This document shows, piece after piece, positions 51,421-63,565 of a stretch of 64,000 nucleotides of DNA. The notes under the pieces are model-generated. The model had not been told where the DNA came from. It ran no database searches and saw nothing but the letters and a program-made list of their open reading frames with translations. A program made the position numbers and the translations under genes. This DNA comes from Pagrus major. Lineage: Eukaryota > Chordata > Actinopteri > Spariformes > Sparidae. The stretch is taken from positions 11,663,113 to 11,727,112 of the forward strand of contig NC_133223.1 in the NCBI RefSeq assembly GCF_040436345.1, in the 5' to 3' direction. Position 1 is the stretch's first letter. The number at the start of each line of letters is the position of its first letter.

Positions 51421-52335
51421 CTGGAGCACAGCAGAATGAAAAACACACAGAAATCGTGACTCACATATGAAAGAGTTCAGATTCAGAAGGGAACATTTTA
51501 AAAGCAAGCATAGTTATTATGAGAGACGGCTAACTAAGAATAAGCAAAATAAATACATACATAAAAGAAAACAGTTTGTTCAAGCGCCATTCAACAATCA
51601 CCAACAAAAACGACTGCATAAATTGTTGAAGAATGCCGTAAAAATCCAATTTCCTCCGAGGAAATGTCGCTATATATATGATATTGACCATTAAGCATGA
51701 CCATAAAAAATAAACACTGCATTACAGACACCAATAATGTGTTATCAAAGTGGGTGATTGATGAAGCAGACATCTTCCCTCTCCCTTCACTGCAGTTTAT
51801 CTTCATACAGTATGCCACAAATCAACAAAACACAGGCTGCACACTCAACTTTGTTCTCTGAATGCAGGCATTGTATAAGCTGAGCAGGAAGAGACATGAG
51901 GAGGATGGAAAAATCAAAGGGAAGCCTACAGTCCCAACTTCTATCAGTAACACAGTAGCACACGCCGCTTTATTCAAACCAGATGCTGGGCTTTGAGAAT
52001 GGAGAGAAGGAGAGATGGAATGGGGAGAGAAGTCCGGCCAGGGAGAGGAGAGAGGCTCTCTGAGAGAAATGTGGTCTGAGTTAAGCAGCATGAGGAAACG
52101 GTAGCTTAGGAGTTGTCAGGTCAGATCAGAGACTGGGGCCTTTGAGTGCTGGTGTGTGTGAGAGTGTGTGTCTGGTGGAGATGATCAAATTGGGATTTTT
52201 ATTTTTTTCAGTTTCCACGTATTCTACTAAAAAATATATTTCAAAAAGAAATATACTCTCAAACCGGTAAAGATTACTTTTTGTGCAGAAAGATTTTGGA
52301 GATGATTGGTCATTAAATATACTGTAAGTAATTAA

Positions 52336-53222
52336 AGGGTGACTCCACCAGTTTCAGAATCAGAATCAGAATCAGAATCAGAATTCCTTTATTTGTCCTG
52401 CAAATGGGGAAATTTCTTAGTCAGTTTTACATATTAAAGTGTGTTTACAGGTCTTGGGGAGTACTACATATGTGAAAAGTACTATAAAGTGTTTTGTGGC
52501 TCCAGAGGAAGCTGCATGCAATCTGATAAATTACCTCCAGTGATGTCACTCATACCCCTTTCGAGTGCTGGTTCTGGGCTGGTGCTAGTGCTGTTCAAAG
52601 TCGGTTTAACCTGTGAACCTTTTAAGAACCGGTTTTGCTTTTACACTTGCATGAGAGCCACTGTAGAGTTGCATCACTGTATACATCTCCAGTTTCCCAG
52701 CATTGTTAGGAACGACTATGGGCGTGGAACAAATATGACAACACTGACTCTTTACAAGTGTTACTCCTGGCTTTGCATGCCTACTTTGGCATCCAAACAT
52801 GACTGATCCTCGGACCACTGTGGCTTCGCTTAGTGAAAATAGTTAAAAATTGTTTATTCTCCCGTGGATGAGTTAGAACACGCTACACTAACTGGTTGTT
52901 AAAAATGGCGGTCATAAACAGTTTTATGTAGGCGCCGGGTTTTGAAAAGGAAGACGAATGGGTGGAATAACACTGGTGATATCTCTGGTTCTGTTGTAGC
53001 AATTTTGATCATTTGTTTCAAGTGTCCATAATATACCTGGCACGTACATTACCCAGAGTGCAACTTAGCCATTGAGTGACATCACTGGGGGAAATTTATC
53101 AGATTTCATGTAGCTCTTTCTGGAGCCACAAAATGGCTTTACACTACCGTTTCCAGACATGCAGCAGCACTTCCCGAGACCCGTAAACATACTTTAATGT
53201 GTAAAAATGGTGCAGTTACCCT
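52336..53222. mobile_element. foldback DNA element with long terminal inverted repeats and TTAA flanks
   Basis: Left end AGGGTGACTCCACC, right end the complement of AGGGTAACTGCACC. Both are flanked by TTAA (52332-52335 and 53223-53226), the target duplicated by piggyBac-type transposases. The inverted similarity continues about 160 bp per arm (left TTTTGTGGCTCCAGAGGAAG and CCAGTGATGTCACTCA pair with 53063-53150). No transposase ORF. The left arm is interrupted by a LINE-type 3' tail at about 52355-52420. Confidence 0.7.
52355..52420 (-). mobile_element. LINE/SINE 3' end with (ATTCTG)n tail
   Basis: On the minus strand: AAATTTCCCCATTTGCAGGA, then CAAATAAAGGAATTCTGATT and repeated ATTCTG. This is a common teleost non-LTR 3' end with a tandem-repeat tail instead of poly-A. 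Inserted in the foldback element. Confidence 0.6.
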
Positions 53223-54179
53223 TTAAAATATTGCCCTGATGGATGTGGCATCATGAAATCTCATACTTGAGGGGAAGTGATCCAAATGCTTGTGATTTAC
53301 TGTAAAAAAAAAATAAAAATCTAAACAGGCTGATCATTAGTACACATAACACTGAAGTCATGTGGTTGTGTGCATGAAAGAGAAACTGTGGACAGATACA
53401 ACATGGAGAGCCCATACATCACACTCTCTTGTAAAAACTAAAGTGGACTACAGTCAACCTCGGTTCAGTTGTGTTAGATCTTATGGGGAGCCCTTAAGGG
53501 TCATGGGACAGCTTCTGAGACAAAACAGCCCTTGCTCTGATCTCCTGGAATGCAGAACTGTACTTGATATTACGAACACCCCTCCAGTATCAATAAAATA
53601 TGGTATCAAAGTACATATCAAAGATTTGCTCGGATTTAATAGGGGTCATGAGCAGGCTGCACTGCTGTGTGTCATCTGTGTCTCCCTTTTGTCTCATTGA
53701 ATGAGACAAGAGGGATTGTCACACCATATGACGAGTGCACTGTGATCTTTGACTCTTACTCAGATTCTGCTGTAACCTCTCTCTTACTGCCGCTCTCATA
53801 AGCCAACATAGACCCGTAACTGTATCGTGGTAACTTAAAACGGATGGAGCGATTTACACAGCCATAACTTACTCTTCATAAACCTGCTACTTGGTGGATA
53901 AAATTCAGTCTGTCCCTCCCCAGTTCACAGTGACCGGAGAAACTGATCTGCGAGATTCGCTGGTTGCCTCTTATGGCAGGAGTTACATTGATCCCTGACC
54001 AAACTAAAATAAATAGCAATCCAGAAATGATCAAAAAGCATGGTTTATAACATTCACAGATCAAATTGACTGGAGCTCCAAACTCAGCCTGATATACTAG
54101 CAGCCTGCATATATAACATTCTTTTAATGTAACCAGAGGCCTCTCATGCAAGGATTGTCTCCTGCACTTTTCTCCTTTT

Positions 54180-54900
54180 GTGGCGGTATTTCTGAAACAA
54201 CGACGCCAGGAATGGCTAAGGAGATGGCCAGGTCACTGTGCGCCAACCTTTCTTTTATCTCCCTTTCCCTCTAAAGCGAGAGAGAGATTATTCTGCCAGA
54301 CACCTTGACCCCTATGGGTGCCGCTACTCCGAGCTTGAATAAAGCCCTTTGAAAAGGAGATATTTTACATTAATGGACAGCCATCCAACAAGTTGCTTCA
54401 AAGCTCCCTCCCCAATCACCTGGTGTCCCATGGAGAGCTCGCCCCGACGTCAGCTCCATCTCCTCTTTGATTCCCTCCATCATCCTCATCATTAGAAGCT
54501 GACACACGAGGCAGGCGGGCGGGCGAGCAGTCGGCCAGGCGGGCAGGGCCGCCGAACGCATAGATGCACACGAGAAGCTTTTCAAGTACAGAGGGGATGA
54601 CCTTCCAGAGAGTGAGGTCAGCTCCTTAACACGCAGCCTGAGCCTTGACGCTCAGGATCCTACAGAGTGCTGTGTATACGTGACACAGCATGGCCACTGC
54701 CTTGTAGACACCACATCAGACTGGAGCGTCCAAACTGATGTGTGTACAGTCCACAGCGGGGACCACCTTCCTGTCCAGCATCAGATCATGGATGGCCAGC
54801 CGCGCCGTCATGCAGCTTGAAACAAGCAACGTCAAGCATCGCCTCTGGACACATTCTGGGTCTAGACTCTCACACTCTGTACTTTCTTTCAATTTGAATT
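54180..54900. promoter_or_regulatory. candidate regulatory block upstream of clybl exons
   Basis: Repeat-poor complex sequence with GGCTAAGGAGATGGCCAGGT, CACCTTGACCCCTATGGGTG and GAATAAAGCCCTTTGAAAAG. No coding frame recognised. Inference. Confidence 0.3.
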
Positions 54901-55689
54901 AGATCTCAGCGCAGTGGCAGTTACTGTATATACTGGATATACACGAGGACAAATAAAGAATTCATGATATGAAATTAAATTTAGAAAGAGCATAAGAAGG
55001 GGTACAATCAAATAATTATGGGTGCAGTATTAATAGCCTGATAAATAGCAAAAAACATAAATTAGGGTCATGGACAACATTTTAAAAAAATGGCTGTGTT
55101 CATTCTGCAAAAACAACTTGTGTTGTGTACATTACTGATGGTGCCCTCAAGCGGTGCTGTGTTTTTTTATTCTGAAAGTGTGTATATGTGCTTTCTGTGA
55201 AAAGAGTGGGAAATCATGAGTCACAATGAGCCCAGTTGTTTTTCCATTTTCTTTTCCTTTTGAGAGCTGGCGTTTTGCATCCTGCTGTGCAACTCACGAT
55301 GCCATTTAAAATGAGCTGTAGACTATCTCAGGTGAAGGCTGCCTGCCTGAAGTGCGACTGTACACATTTGTTCATCTGTCTTTGACAGTATGTGTGTGTC
55401 CGTGTGTGTGTGTTAGCAGGTTTCAAGTCATCGTGGATGGGTTTTGACAAGTGACACGCTGCACTCCAGAAAGCCGAAGCGAGATGACTGACTAATTCAG
55501 GCTACATTGATAACTGAGATGTAGCAGAAGGAGATTCGGGCCTTCACTTCTGTCAGTTGGAGGCACACCGTGTTATCCGTTATCCTGTCAGGGCAGACAA
55601 CAAGACATAACTAGCAGGATAGAGAAGGAGGGATTTGTAAATCATGAAACCGCTTGTCATTGTTGGTCAAAACTGACAGCCTGAGGTAG

Positions 55690-56090
55690 AAAAACAGCTA
55701 GTTATCACACACTGTTTATTCACTTTAATTAGCCGTGAAAACATCTCATTACAGCTCTTTGGTTACAGTTCATTACAAACTGCATTGCAATGTTTTTTGG
55801 GAAATGAATTCCCAAGGCTACATATCCATTTTGTAGGAAGAAATGGGGAAGGCTTATCATTTAGTATCTTTACAAGATATATAATCTATTCACTGCATAA
55901 TTACAATTATTTAGTGAGTGTTGTTTGTTCATTAGTGATTATGCATCAGTTTGCTTCCTAATGATTTATGTCTCATTTGCAACTCCCAGCACAGCCATCT
56001 CAACCAATAAAGTCCATCCAGACTACTCAGAACAACTAACACAGGAATAATTATGCCTAATTTGTCTCTATAGTAGCTTTCTTTGAAATT
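55690..56090. promoter_or_regulatory. candidate regulatory block, ATTA-rich
   Basis: Contains TTCACTTTAATTAGCCGTG, CATAATTACAATTATTTAG, TTAGTGATTATGCATCAG and CCTAATGATTTATG, dense homeodomain-like cores in repeat-free DNA. Inference. Confidence 0.35.
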
Positions 56091-56119
56091 AATGACTGAT
56101 TTTAAGAGTGTGATTATTA

Positions 56120-56657
56120 TTAAGGTATATTATGCAGGATTTGTTAGCTATTTGTTAATACACCATTCGAAGTTGGCCCCTCCTCCTCAGCTCAATTGGA
56201 GAGAGAGAGAGAGCAGCAGTGGTTGAGCGGGCTAGAGAGGGAATGAAAGATAGGGCGGCATTACCGAGAACAAACTTGTGAATCAGAGAAGTAAAACGTT
56301 TTTTTTCTGATTGTATCATGGCAGTTACATTCTAAAGCACAAATAAACATGCCCACACCTCTACAAAACCCTATGGATAATGGGTAAATGCAGACGGAGT
56401 ACAGCCTTATCCTGTCCGCTGTTTACCTCGTGTGTCGCTCAGCCCCACCTTTGGTCAAACAGACACACAGAACCGTAGCTCTTTATACATCCATAACAGA
56501 CCAAGAAAAAATGCAGGCAGAAGGCAGTTTCTCTGTAGATAGAGACCACCACACACTTCTTGTGGGTCATAAGTGATGACTGAGAGGGATTACTGATGAA
56601 TAAGTCTATACATTGTTTTAGCAATGTTTCAGGGAAATCATGCATAGTATACCTTTA
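56120..56657. mobile_element. MITE with TTAA flanks
   Basis: Left end TTAAGGTATATTATGCAGGA; the right end is the complement of TTAAAGGTATACTATGCATG. About 530 bp with no transposase; the termini match a dispersed teleost element I recognise by its ends. The frame at 56388-56576 inside it is not a gene. Confidence 0.7.
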
Positions 56658-57027
56658 AGGCATATAGACGAGTTACATTTGCCTCTTTTACTGAGCTCTT
56701 AAGCCTGCATGAGCTGGAGAGCATCTTTATTTCATGAGTTTATCAGGTATTCCTACATCTAGGCTGAACTACAATGGCTCCAAGCAAAATCAAGTTGTCT
56801 AATGCAGCACTGGTTTCAAATGTGACTTGAGGCTGGTGAGTCTGTGCCAGAGGGTGATGAGTATGTGGATCGGGTTGAAGGAAATGTTGAATTGGGAAAA
56901 CAAATACCAAGCAATAAATACATAATGAAAAATACATGACCTATGGCTGCAGTCAAGTTGGCATGAATAATGCACAAGGCCTAAGATAACTTGGAACAAG
57001 TGTTTGTTTTCTAAACTAAATACTATC

Positions 57028-57180
57028 CTGTGCCCTGGTAGTTCATCTGGTAGAGTAGTACCGCAGTGGCCTAGGTTCGATTCCAGCCCGGGCCGATTGC
57101 TGCATCCCATCCCCTTTCCCTCCCCCCTTTCTTGTCTCTCTTCAGCTGTCACTATCCAATAAAAGAAAAAACAGGCTTTA
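57028..57180 (+). mobile_element. tRNA-derived SINE
   Basis: RNA polymerase III promoter signature: A-box-like TGGTAGTTCATCTGGTAGAG and B box GGTTCGATTCC at 57074-57084, then TTCAGCTGTCACTATCCAAT and an AAAAG-rich tail. This is a familiar teleost SINE layout. Orientation plus. Confidence 0.8.
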
Positions 57181-57428
57181 TAGCGCATTCATATCCGAAA
57201 ACCTGGAAAAATGAGTTCCAGACTCAGAAAATTCATGTGAACGCCCCCTCAAGTCAGAACAACAACTTGTCAAGTGGGTGAAAATTTCTGTATGTGCGTA
57301 TATGATGTATGCTGCCTTTTAAATTTGTCAAAAAATTTGATTTCTAAGTTGTTGTTTTGACTTAAGGGGCCGTTTCTTCCAATCAAAACTCAATTTTCAG
57401 ATTATTCTGAAACCAGATGAATGCACTA
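57181..57428. mobile_element. nearly palindromic foldback MITE next to the SINE
   Basis: TAGCGCATTCAT at the left and ATGAATGCACTA at the right. Inner arms also pair: left GCCCCCTCAAGTCAGAACAA with the complement of the TTGTTTTGACTTAAGGGGCC region at right. Almost the whole 248 bp could fold as one hairpin. It starts exactly where the SINE tail ends. Confidence 0.65.
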
Positions 57429-59725
57429 ATATACGCAGAAACATGACGGACAAAAGTAAATATCACTGCCACTGGCATGATGCATAATGAAAACATCGAA
57501 TGGGCACTGAAACATTAGCAGAGATTATCTGGACCATCATCAGACCATAAGGTAAAAATCTGCAATATAGCTAAAACTGATATCCGTGTTTCACTTGTCT
57601 GCATTACATCTACGAAACTTTATACACACAAACAAAGGCTTCAATAAAAGTTTTTTTTTTTTTTTTACTTTTTAAATACAACTAACCAGCAATCATAAAA
57701 TTGGACAAAACTTTGCAAAACAATTACCCAATATGACCATATGACAGTGCTTACTGCATCGTAATGGATAAATAACTTGTTTAAGTAGACTAAATTAAAA
57801 AAAGGGAGCATTTTACAAAAATGCACAAATGAGTCAACTGACAAGAGAAATACGTTAATGAAGCATAAATGGCCATTCAAAATGTGCAAAGCAGTTTTTA
57901 TGACCTCTTTTACTTAAAAATAACCTATTAACCTCGAGTGTAACTGACTGTATATTTTTTTATGTTGAACTGATTTGATATGATTTTACACAAACAAATG
58001 CCCTCTTTTCTTCATGGATAATGTCATTTGCTCTAGTAGCCATAGTAGAGAATAATTTGACAATGGTTTCAGATAGCTAGCTGTAGTCCGATTAATTTCA
58101 CATGCCCTGCTATTTAACCGTAGATAAACTTGAGTAAATTTCTTCAAAATCAGAGAGGCATAGCGTTGCTTATTTTTTTCCCCCTCTTGCGCCAACATCT
58201 GCTTCGCTCCCTTTCTCCTTCTCCTCCCTTGCTTTCATGTTTTCCTCTTCTCGTCGCCTTCTCCATCATCACTCCTCCTACCGGGGTTACTCTCCAAGTG
58301 TTGCGTTGCGCAGCCCACGTAGCATGGAGCGGTGCGGGCGGCGGCTCTGCCAGTGAAAACACAAGAGTGTAACAGGATAATGAGAGAGGGAGAGAGGGCC
58401 TCTCTGTTCTCTGCGTCTCAGCATTTTCCGATTCCCTCGCTTGGTCTTAGTCCTCACCCTTAACCCGCGGTATCTGGAGCCGCCGCACAAGTGTCAGTTT
58501 CAAAAGACAATCAAACAACCTGAGAAAGCTGAAATGTAATCTATGATTTATATCAATATCTAAAAAGATTAGAATTTTTTATTTTTTAAATCTTCCTTTA
58601 AATCCCTCTACTTTCTTTGTGCTGCGCCAACAGACAAGCCCTCTCCAATCCCGAGGAACAAATGCTAATCACAGCGCTGTCATCACTCTCCTATGTACCC
58701 TGACCTCTCGCTCGCCTATCATACCCTCCCAGGGGACTCCAATCGATACCCGACACATGACACTTAACACACACCCACACATGCACTGTGACAGACAGTA
58801 AGGTTTGAAATGAAGGTCTTTCTGATCTGCCCGGGACAGGGCCTATTTTCTGGCTGAGCGGCTCACATCCCGTTTGTGAGTCTTGGCAGCCTGACTGGGA
58901 GTTTCTCTCAAGTCTCCCGGGTCCTCTGAGGTGTTGAGTGCACAAGTATACAAACACACACACATGTATATACACGGATGTAAATACACACTAAATACAA
59001 ATGTTCAGTATTCATAATTCAACTGGCTAACATTATTTCCCAGGAGCTTATTCTGTCAAGGGTTTAGTCATTTGAATCCACTTAAATGTAGAGCAGATCT
59101 TTCAGTGTCCTCTGGAATAACACAGTGAGCATTGAACTGAGGTCATGTATCAGTTGACAGTTGGCTGCATAATTTATGTTAAGTTGAAAATCTCTGGTGT
59201 CAGACACAGTTCATGCATAGACCGTAGCTCATATATTGACTGCACTACAACCAGATAAAGGTAATAGACCGTAATAATGTCATGCTCTCTACAATGTGCT
59301 GTCTATTCTACCCTCTCACTGCTGCTCTCACTGCAACCACAAACGCCTGTCTCCAGACCTGTGGCTAGTAGTGTTACTGATGGGAAGGACATGGCATTAG
59401 GTTAAACAGTCGGGGTAACAGTTTACTTTTAACAATGAATCACTACCACATAAACATGTAACCATCAGTTTTTCAGCTGATAATTAATGAACTCAAGAAA
59501 CAGAACAGCCTTTTAGGAAAAGGAGTGGAAATATAACTAATAACAAGTAAATGTGACTTTACCACTCAAAAATGTCCATTTACTGTTGTAACTATGACTA
59601 TGTTAAATGGTCAACGCAATAGCAGATGCAATTTAGCCTACATCTGTCTCTGGACAGAGATAAACGATCTCTGACCAGGCGAGCAGAATATTCCCCGTCC
59701 ATTCAAACAGGCCTGAAAACCCATA

Positions 59726-59952
59726 TCACGTGACCATTCACAAGCTGGTGTAAACAGGAGGCAGATGGTTTACTCTGTAGTTGCTTGCTTAGTTGCAAAA
59801 AATACTACGAATGAAGAACAGCAATGGTGAAAACGTAAGAAAATAAAATGTAGCTAGCATAGTCAACGAGGTCAGCAGTATTTCGTTATTCATGTTGAAT
59901 TAATTGGTAGTCAAGGCTGTTGTCTGTTATCTTCTGGTAAATGGTCACGTGA
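59726..59952. repeat. inverted repeat with E-box core
   Basis: TCACGTGACCATT at 59726-59738 and its exact complement AATGGTCACGTGA at 59940-59952, about 200 bp apart, with weaker pairing outside. Possibly termini of a short non-autonomous element; each copy has a CACGTG E-box. Confidence 0.4.
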
Positions 59953-60812
59953 CAGGGCTGTGACGAATCAGGGAAGGGACGTGGATGTCTGCGTCATCGT
60001 TTCCAAAAGTCTCCATCTCTATACGTCTGGACTAAAATGCAATCTGTATAAATTGATATTTTTATGCTAATCTTGTGTGGCCTGTCCTCTTCCAAGTCAC
60101 TAAAGTGGATGGGAAGTTGTGTGGCTTGGGCATCACTTAGCGATGTCTCAGCCTGCTCAGTCGTTCTCCATGGTCCACATTCTTCACTTATATTTTTTTA
60201 TAATGTACTTGTATCAGATATTCTGTCAATGAAATGTGTACATTCTGTTATTTTGTTATACATGCAACATCCACTGCATGTTTGTTTATCCTGGGAGAGG
60301 CTCTCTGTGGCTCAGTCTACATTGGCTTTTTCTTGCATAAGAAGTTACAGATACTGTTTATAATCTACAGAGGGCACAAGACACCTGTGCCCTACCATAC
60401 AACAGACCTACAATAAATATTACATTTTTGAAGTTTATGATTTTAGTTCTCAACTAATTGCTGAGGCTGCAGTTTGTTTGATCAATAGGACTGCATTGTA
60501 TTCTATGGTGTTCAATGTTTTTATGGGGCTCCTTTATGTACAATATGCAAAATAATTGGTAATTAATAATATTTAGTACTTTCAATAGCTTCTATGTAAC
60601 GCAACAATACCTGTTGGTACAGGTTTTGGTACATTTATACAACAGTTTATTAATGAAGAGAACAGTAAAAATCACATCTGCAACCTTTACGATCCCTAAT
60701 ATCTCCACTAAGAGCGTATTACTGTAATTTATATCTGTTGGTTGTAATCACAGAAAAAGGTGTGAAAACACAAGTAATCTGCAAGCATGTGTCTCAAGGC
60801 CATATGTGAAAT

Positions 60813-61170
60813 TGGGCCACACGAGTCCCGATAGTCCGGGCGAGGTTCTCACGTGAGAATGATCTATAAATGGCGTACGAGTCTGGGTCGGGCTTGGTCC
60901 CGTCAATTGACATATGATTTATCTTTATTTTATTTTATACCTATGTGCCTAGAACATTGCCTATTCATAATCATCTACATGTCTATAATCAGGGTAAACA
61001 AGACAGGCTGTAAACATGGTAACAAATGCTTGACAGGGTAACACAAACTCGCGTATGGTTCGGACCTAAAAACAGAACACCTGCCTGGTTCAGTTCGGGT
61101 TTGGTTACCACTGTCTTGGACTCGGTTGGGTTCAGACAGGAAAATGCTACCCAAGCCGCACTCTGAATCA
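60813..61170. repeat. interspersed repeat resembling a teleost DNA transposon fragment
   Basis: GTCTGGGTCGGGCTTGGTCC, then GTTCAGTTCGGGTTTGGTTA and CCCAAGCCGCACTCTGAATC. Similar strings are common in fish genomes. Termini are not resolved. Confidence 0.45.
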
Positions 61171-61779
61171 CATCCGTGAACTCATAAAACTGTAAACTCC
61201 AGGGGTGACAGGTTTCTGGCTTCCACATGGGCCCAGTAAAAGCTACGGAGGGGGTAAATCAGTATCAACGGAAGATATCTGAGATGGTTTATAAACCTTC
61301 ACATGAACAAATAGTGAATAAACTCATTGTGAGCCCTAACAAGTGGCCCTGCTTCTGTAATGCATTGATAGTGAATGCAGGACACTGGCCCCTCTGTCAT
61401 GCTCCACTGATGTACAGTGGGCTGCAGACTGTAACAAGATGTGTGCTTGCTAGTGTGCGCATTTGTGTGTGAATGTCTGAATGTCTGTTTGTGTCTGCAT
61501 GCGCACACTCGCCTGTGTGTGCATGTTTGTGTTCTGCATGTCTCGCGTACTCGTGTGCATTTGCAGGCGCGTGCTGGTGTGCGAGAGGTGCTCCCCGTCG
61601 TGTCGGCCGCGCCACCATGCCATCTGGAGAGGAAATCGAGTGTGAAGTACAGTATAGTTTGGGACCAAGCTCCGTGGCAGCGGCTCAGCAGTTAGTTCAT
61701 TAGTTCCAAACTTCCAGGGATTAGGAGAGAATCTCTACGGCAGGGAGGCAGGGGGGAGTCAGGGAGGATGGAGGGACCC

Positions 61780-62000
61780 ATGTGGGGAAGAGAGAGGGAG
61801 AGAGAGAGAAACACCAGGAGGAATACTGGACCATAGGGCACTGAGAGACAGAGAGGGAACATGAGAGAGAGAGATAAACAATCTTAACCCTGAGGACCCT
61901 GAGCGAGGGGAGATGAGCGAGAGAGAGGGACAATGGGAGAACAAGACAGAGAGGGAGAGAGGAGGAGAGAGGACAGGTGTAGCCGTCAGTTCCGCTCCGG
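61780..62000 (+). repeat. GA-rich low-complexity tract
   Basis: Several GAGAGA runs separated by short unique sequence; serine/leucine-rich minus-strand frames across it are artefacts. Confidence 0.85.
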
Positions 62001-62483
62001 GGTTTCAACCTGCCCTCCCTCTTCCTCCACCCCACTGATCATACAGATATGATGATATGTGTAAGAGTGTTAGAGCAGTCAGCCTTGTCTTCCCTCCCCT
62101 CTCTCCTCCTCCTCCTGCTCTCCCCTCTGGGTCTGTGGTGACAGTTAGCAAGCTCTGGGTGGCTCATACCCTTTACTCCCTTTTTCTCATCTCCCTGCCT
62201 CTTAAGCAGCCAACATTGCTGCCAAGACGGAGTGCAGACATTTTTGGAGTCAAAGCGGCAGGCAATTAAAGCAGGCACTCCTGGATTTCAATTTTCAAGG
62301 GGAGGGGGCGGGCTGACCTTCATGGCGTACCTTTTTGTCATGAATATCGTTCCCTGTTTTAAGGTGAAGGTGAGAGATAATGAAAAGAATACATTAATGA
62401 ACACATAATAGGAGGGTGGTTGTGGGCAGTAGCCCCATTTAAGGCCTATCAACGCATACCCGGTAACTAACCTCGCATTTCAC

Positions 62484-62562
62484 CTAACCCATTGTTGCCG
62501 TTGCCAAAACGACGCTTCAGGATGGCATTTAGCAAGCTCACTCTCTGCTTTGCTTTTTCTAC
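62484..62562 (-). CDS. possible short exon, unidentified
   Basis: 79 nt on the minus strand with a good acceptor TTTTTTCTTTTCTAG and donor GTGAAATG; open and reading VEKAKQRVSLLNAILKRRFG then NGNNGL. It does not match CLYBL as I know it. It could be an exon of an upstream gene, an alternative clybl exon, or chance. Confidence 0.25.
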
Positions 62563-63260
62563 CTAGAAAAGAAAAAAGCATGCATTATGAGACCATTGTT
62601 CAGGACTGGCATCTTTTGGCAAACACACAGTGCCGACTGTGTGGTCGTCATGGTGAATATAATGGAAGCTACTGTACACACTGTAGTGCAAACACACACT
62701 CATAATGTAAAAGCATAATCTCTCATTTATTTATGATTTCCTTGGTTCCAGAACAGATCTCAATGTGATAATAAGGGCAGGAAAGGAGGTACTCTTCCTG
62801 ACAAGATATTATGGGGGATGTTAAGAAAGCCTCCCACAAATAACTAACCAAGTGCTGCTATTAAGAATCTTTACATTCAATCTATTCAGGGGATTTTTTC
62901 CCATAACTACTAAAAGAGCATCATAACTTAACATGAGCCAGATGTCGAAACTTGCAACAAGCCCAAATAAACAGTTTTAAACCGTTCCAGAGACTTAGAG
63001 CACAGGTGCTTAAGAGTGACATCACGTTGCACTGACACACCCTGAGGCACAACTCTACATCATTAGAGCAAAGAGAGAAGTAAAACCACTGAAGCAGCAA
63101 AATAAAGAATTAAATAAAAGTTAAGTTAAAAGTTGAGCTTAGTTGCTCACTATCTGAATTATTACTGTGGACAGACCAAAAATGTGGGACCATTTTTAAC
63201 AGACACCAGTTCCTCTCAATGTCCATTTAAACTGTGCCCACAGATTTTAACACCATGCCC

Positions 63261-63565
63261 ACTAGGGTTGCAGTGATATACTGGTTTCAAGGTACACTGT
63301 GGTATTAAAACTGACGGCTATCGTACCGTGTACATTCGCTTATATTGCAATATTAACTTCTACCATTAGTTTAACTAAATATATACTTTAAGTTTATATC
63401 TAATTTTATGTCTAAGGACGTAACATTTTGTGATATTATAAAATGTTTGTTCAAATTACAAAACCTTCTGTTTTCATTTCTTTCAGGGTAAATGTAACTA
63501 ACAATAATAACAATAATAATAATAATAAAAATAATAATAATGTAATACCTTATATGGTGATACCT
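63261..63565. repeat. hAT-like MITE fragment
   Basis: CTAGGGTTGCAGTGATATAC, then GAAACTGACGG-type sequence (here AAAACTGACGGCTATCGTAC) and ending near TATATGGTGATACC. It resembles a teleost repeat with such ends; an AATA microsatellite (63499-63540) lies inside. Confidence 0.5.

Noticed and set aside
57060-57090. Possible tRNA gene
   Set aside because: Only the A and B box parts of a tRNA are present and the sequence continues into a SINE body; no cloverleaf acceptor stem closes.
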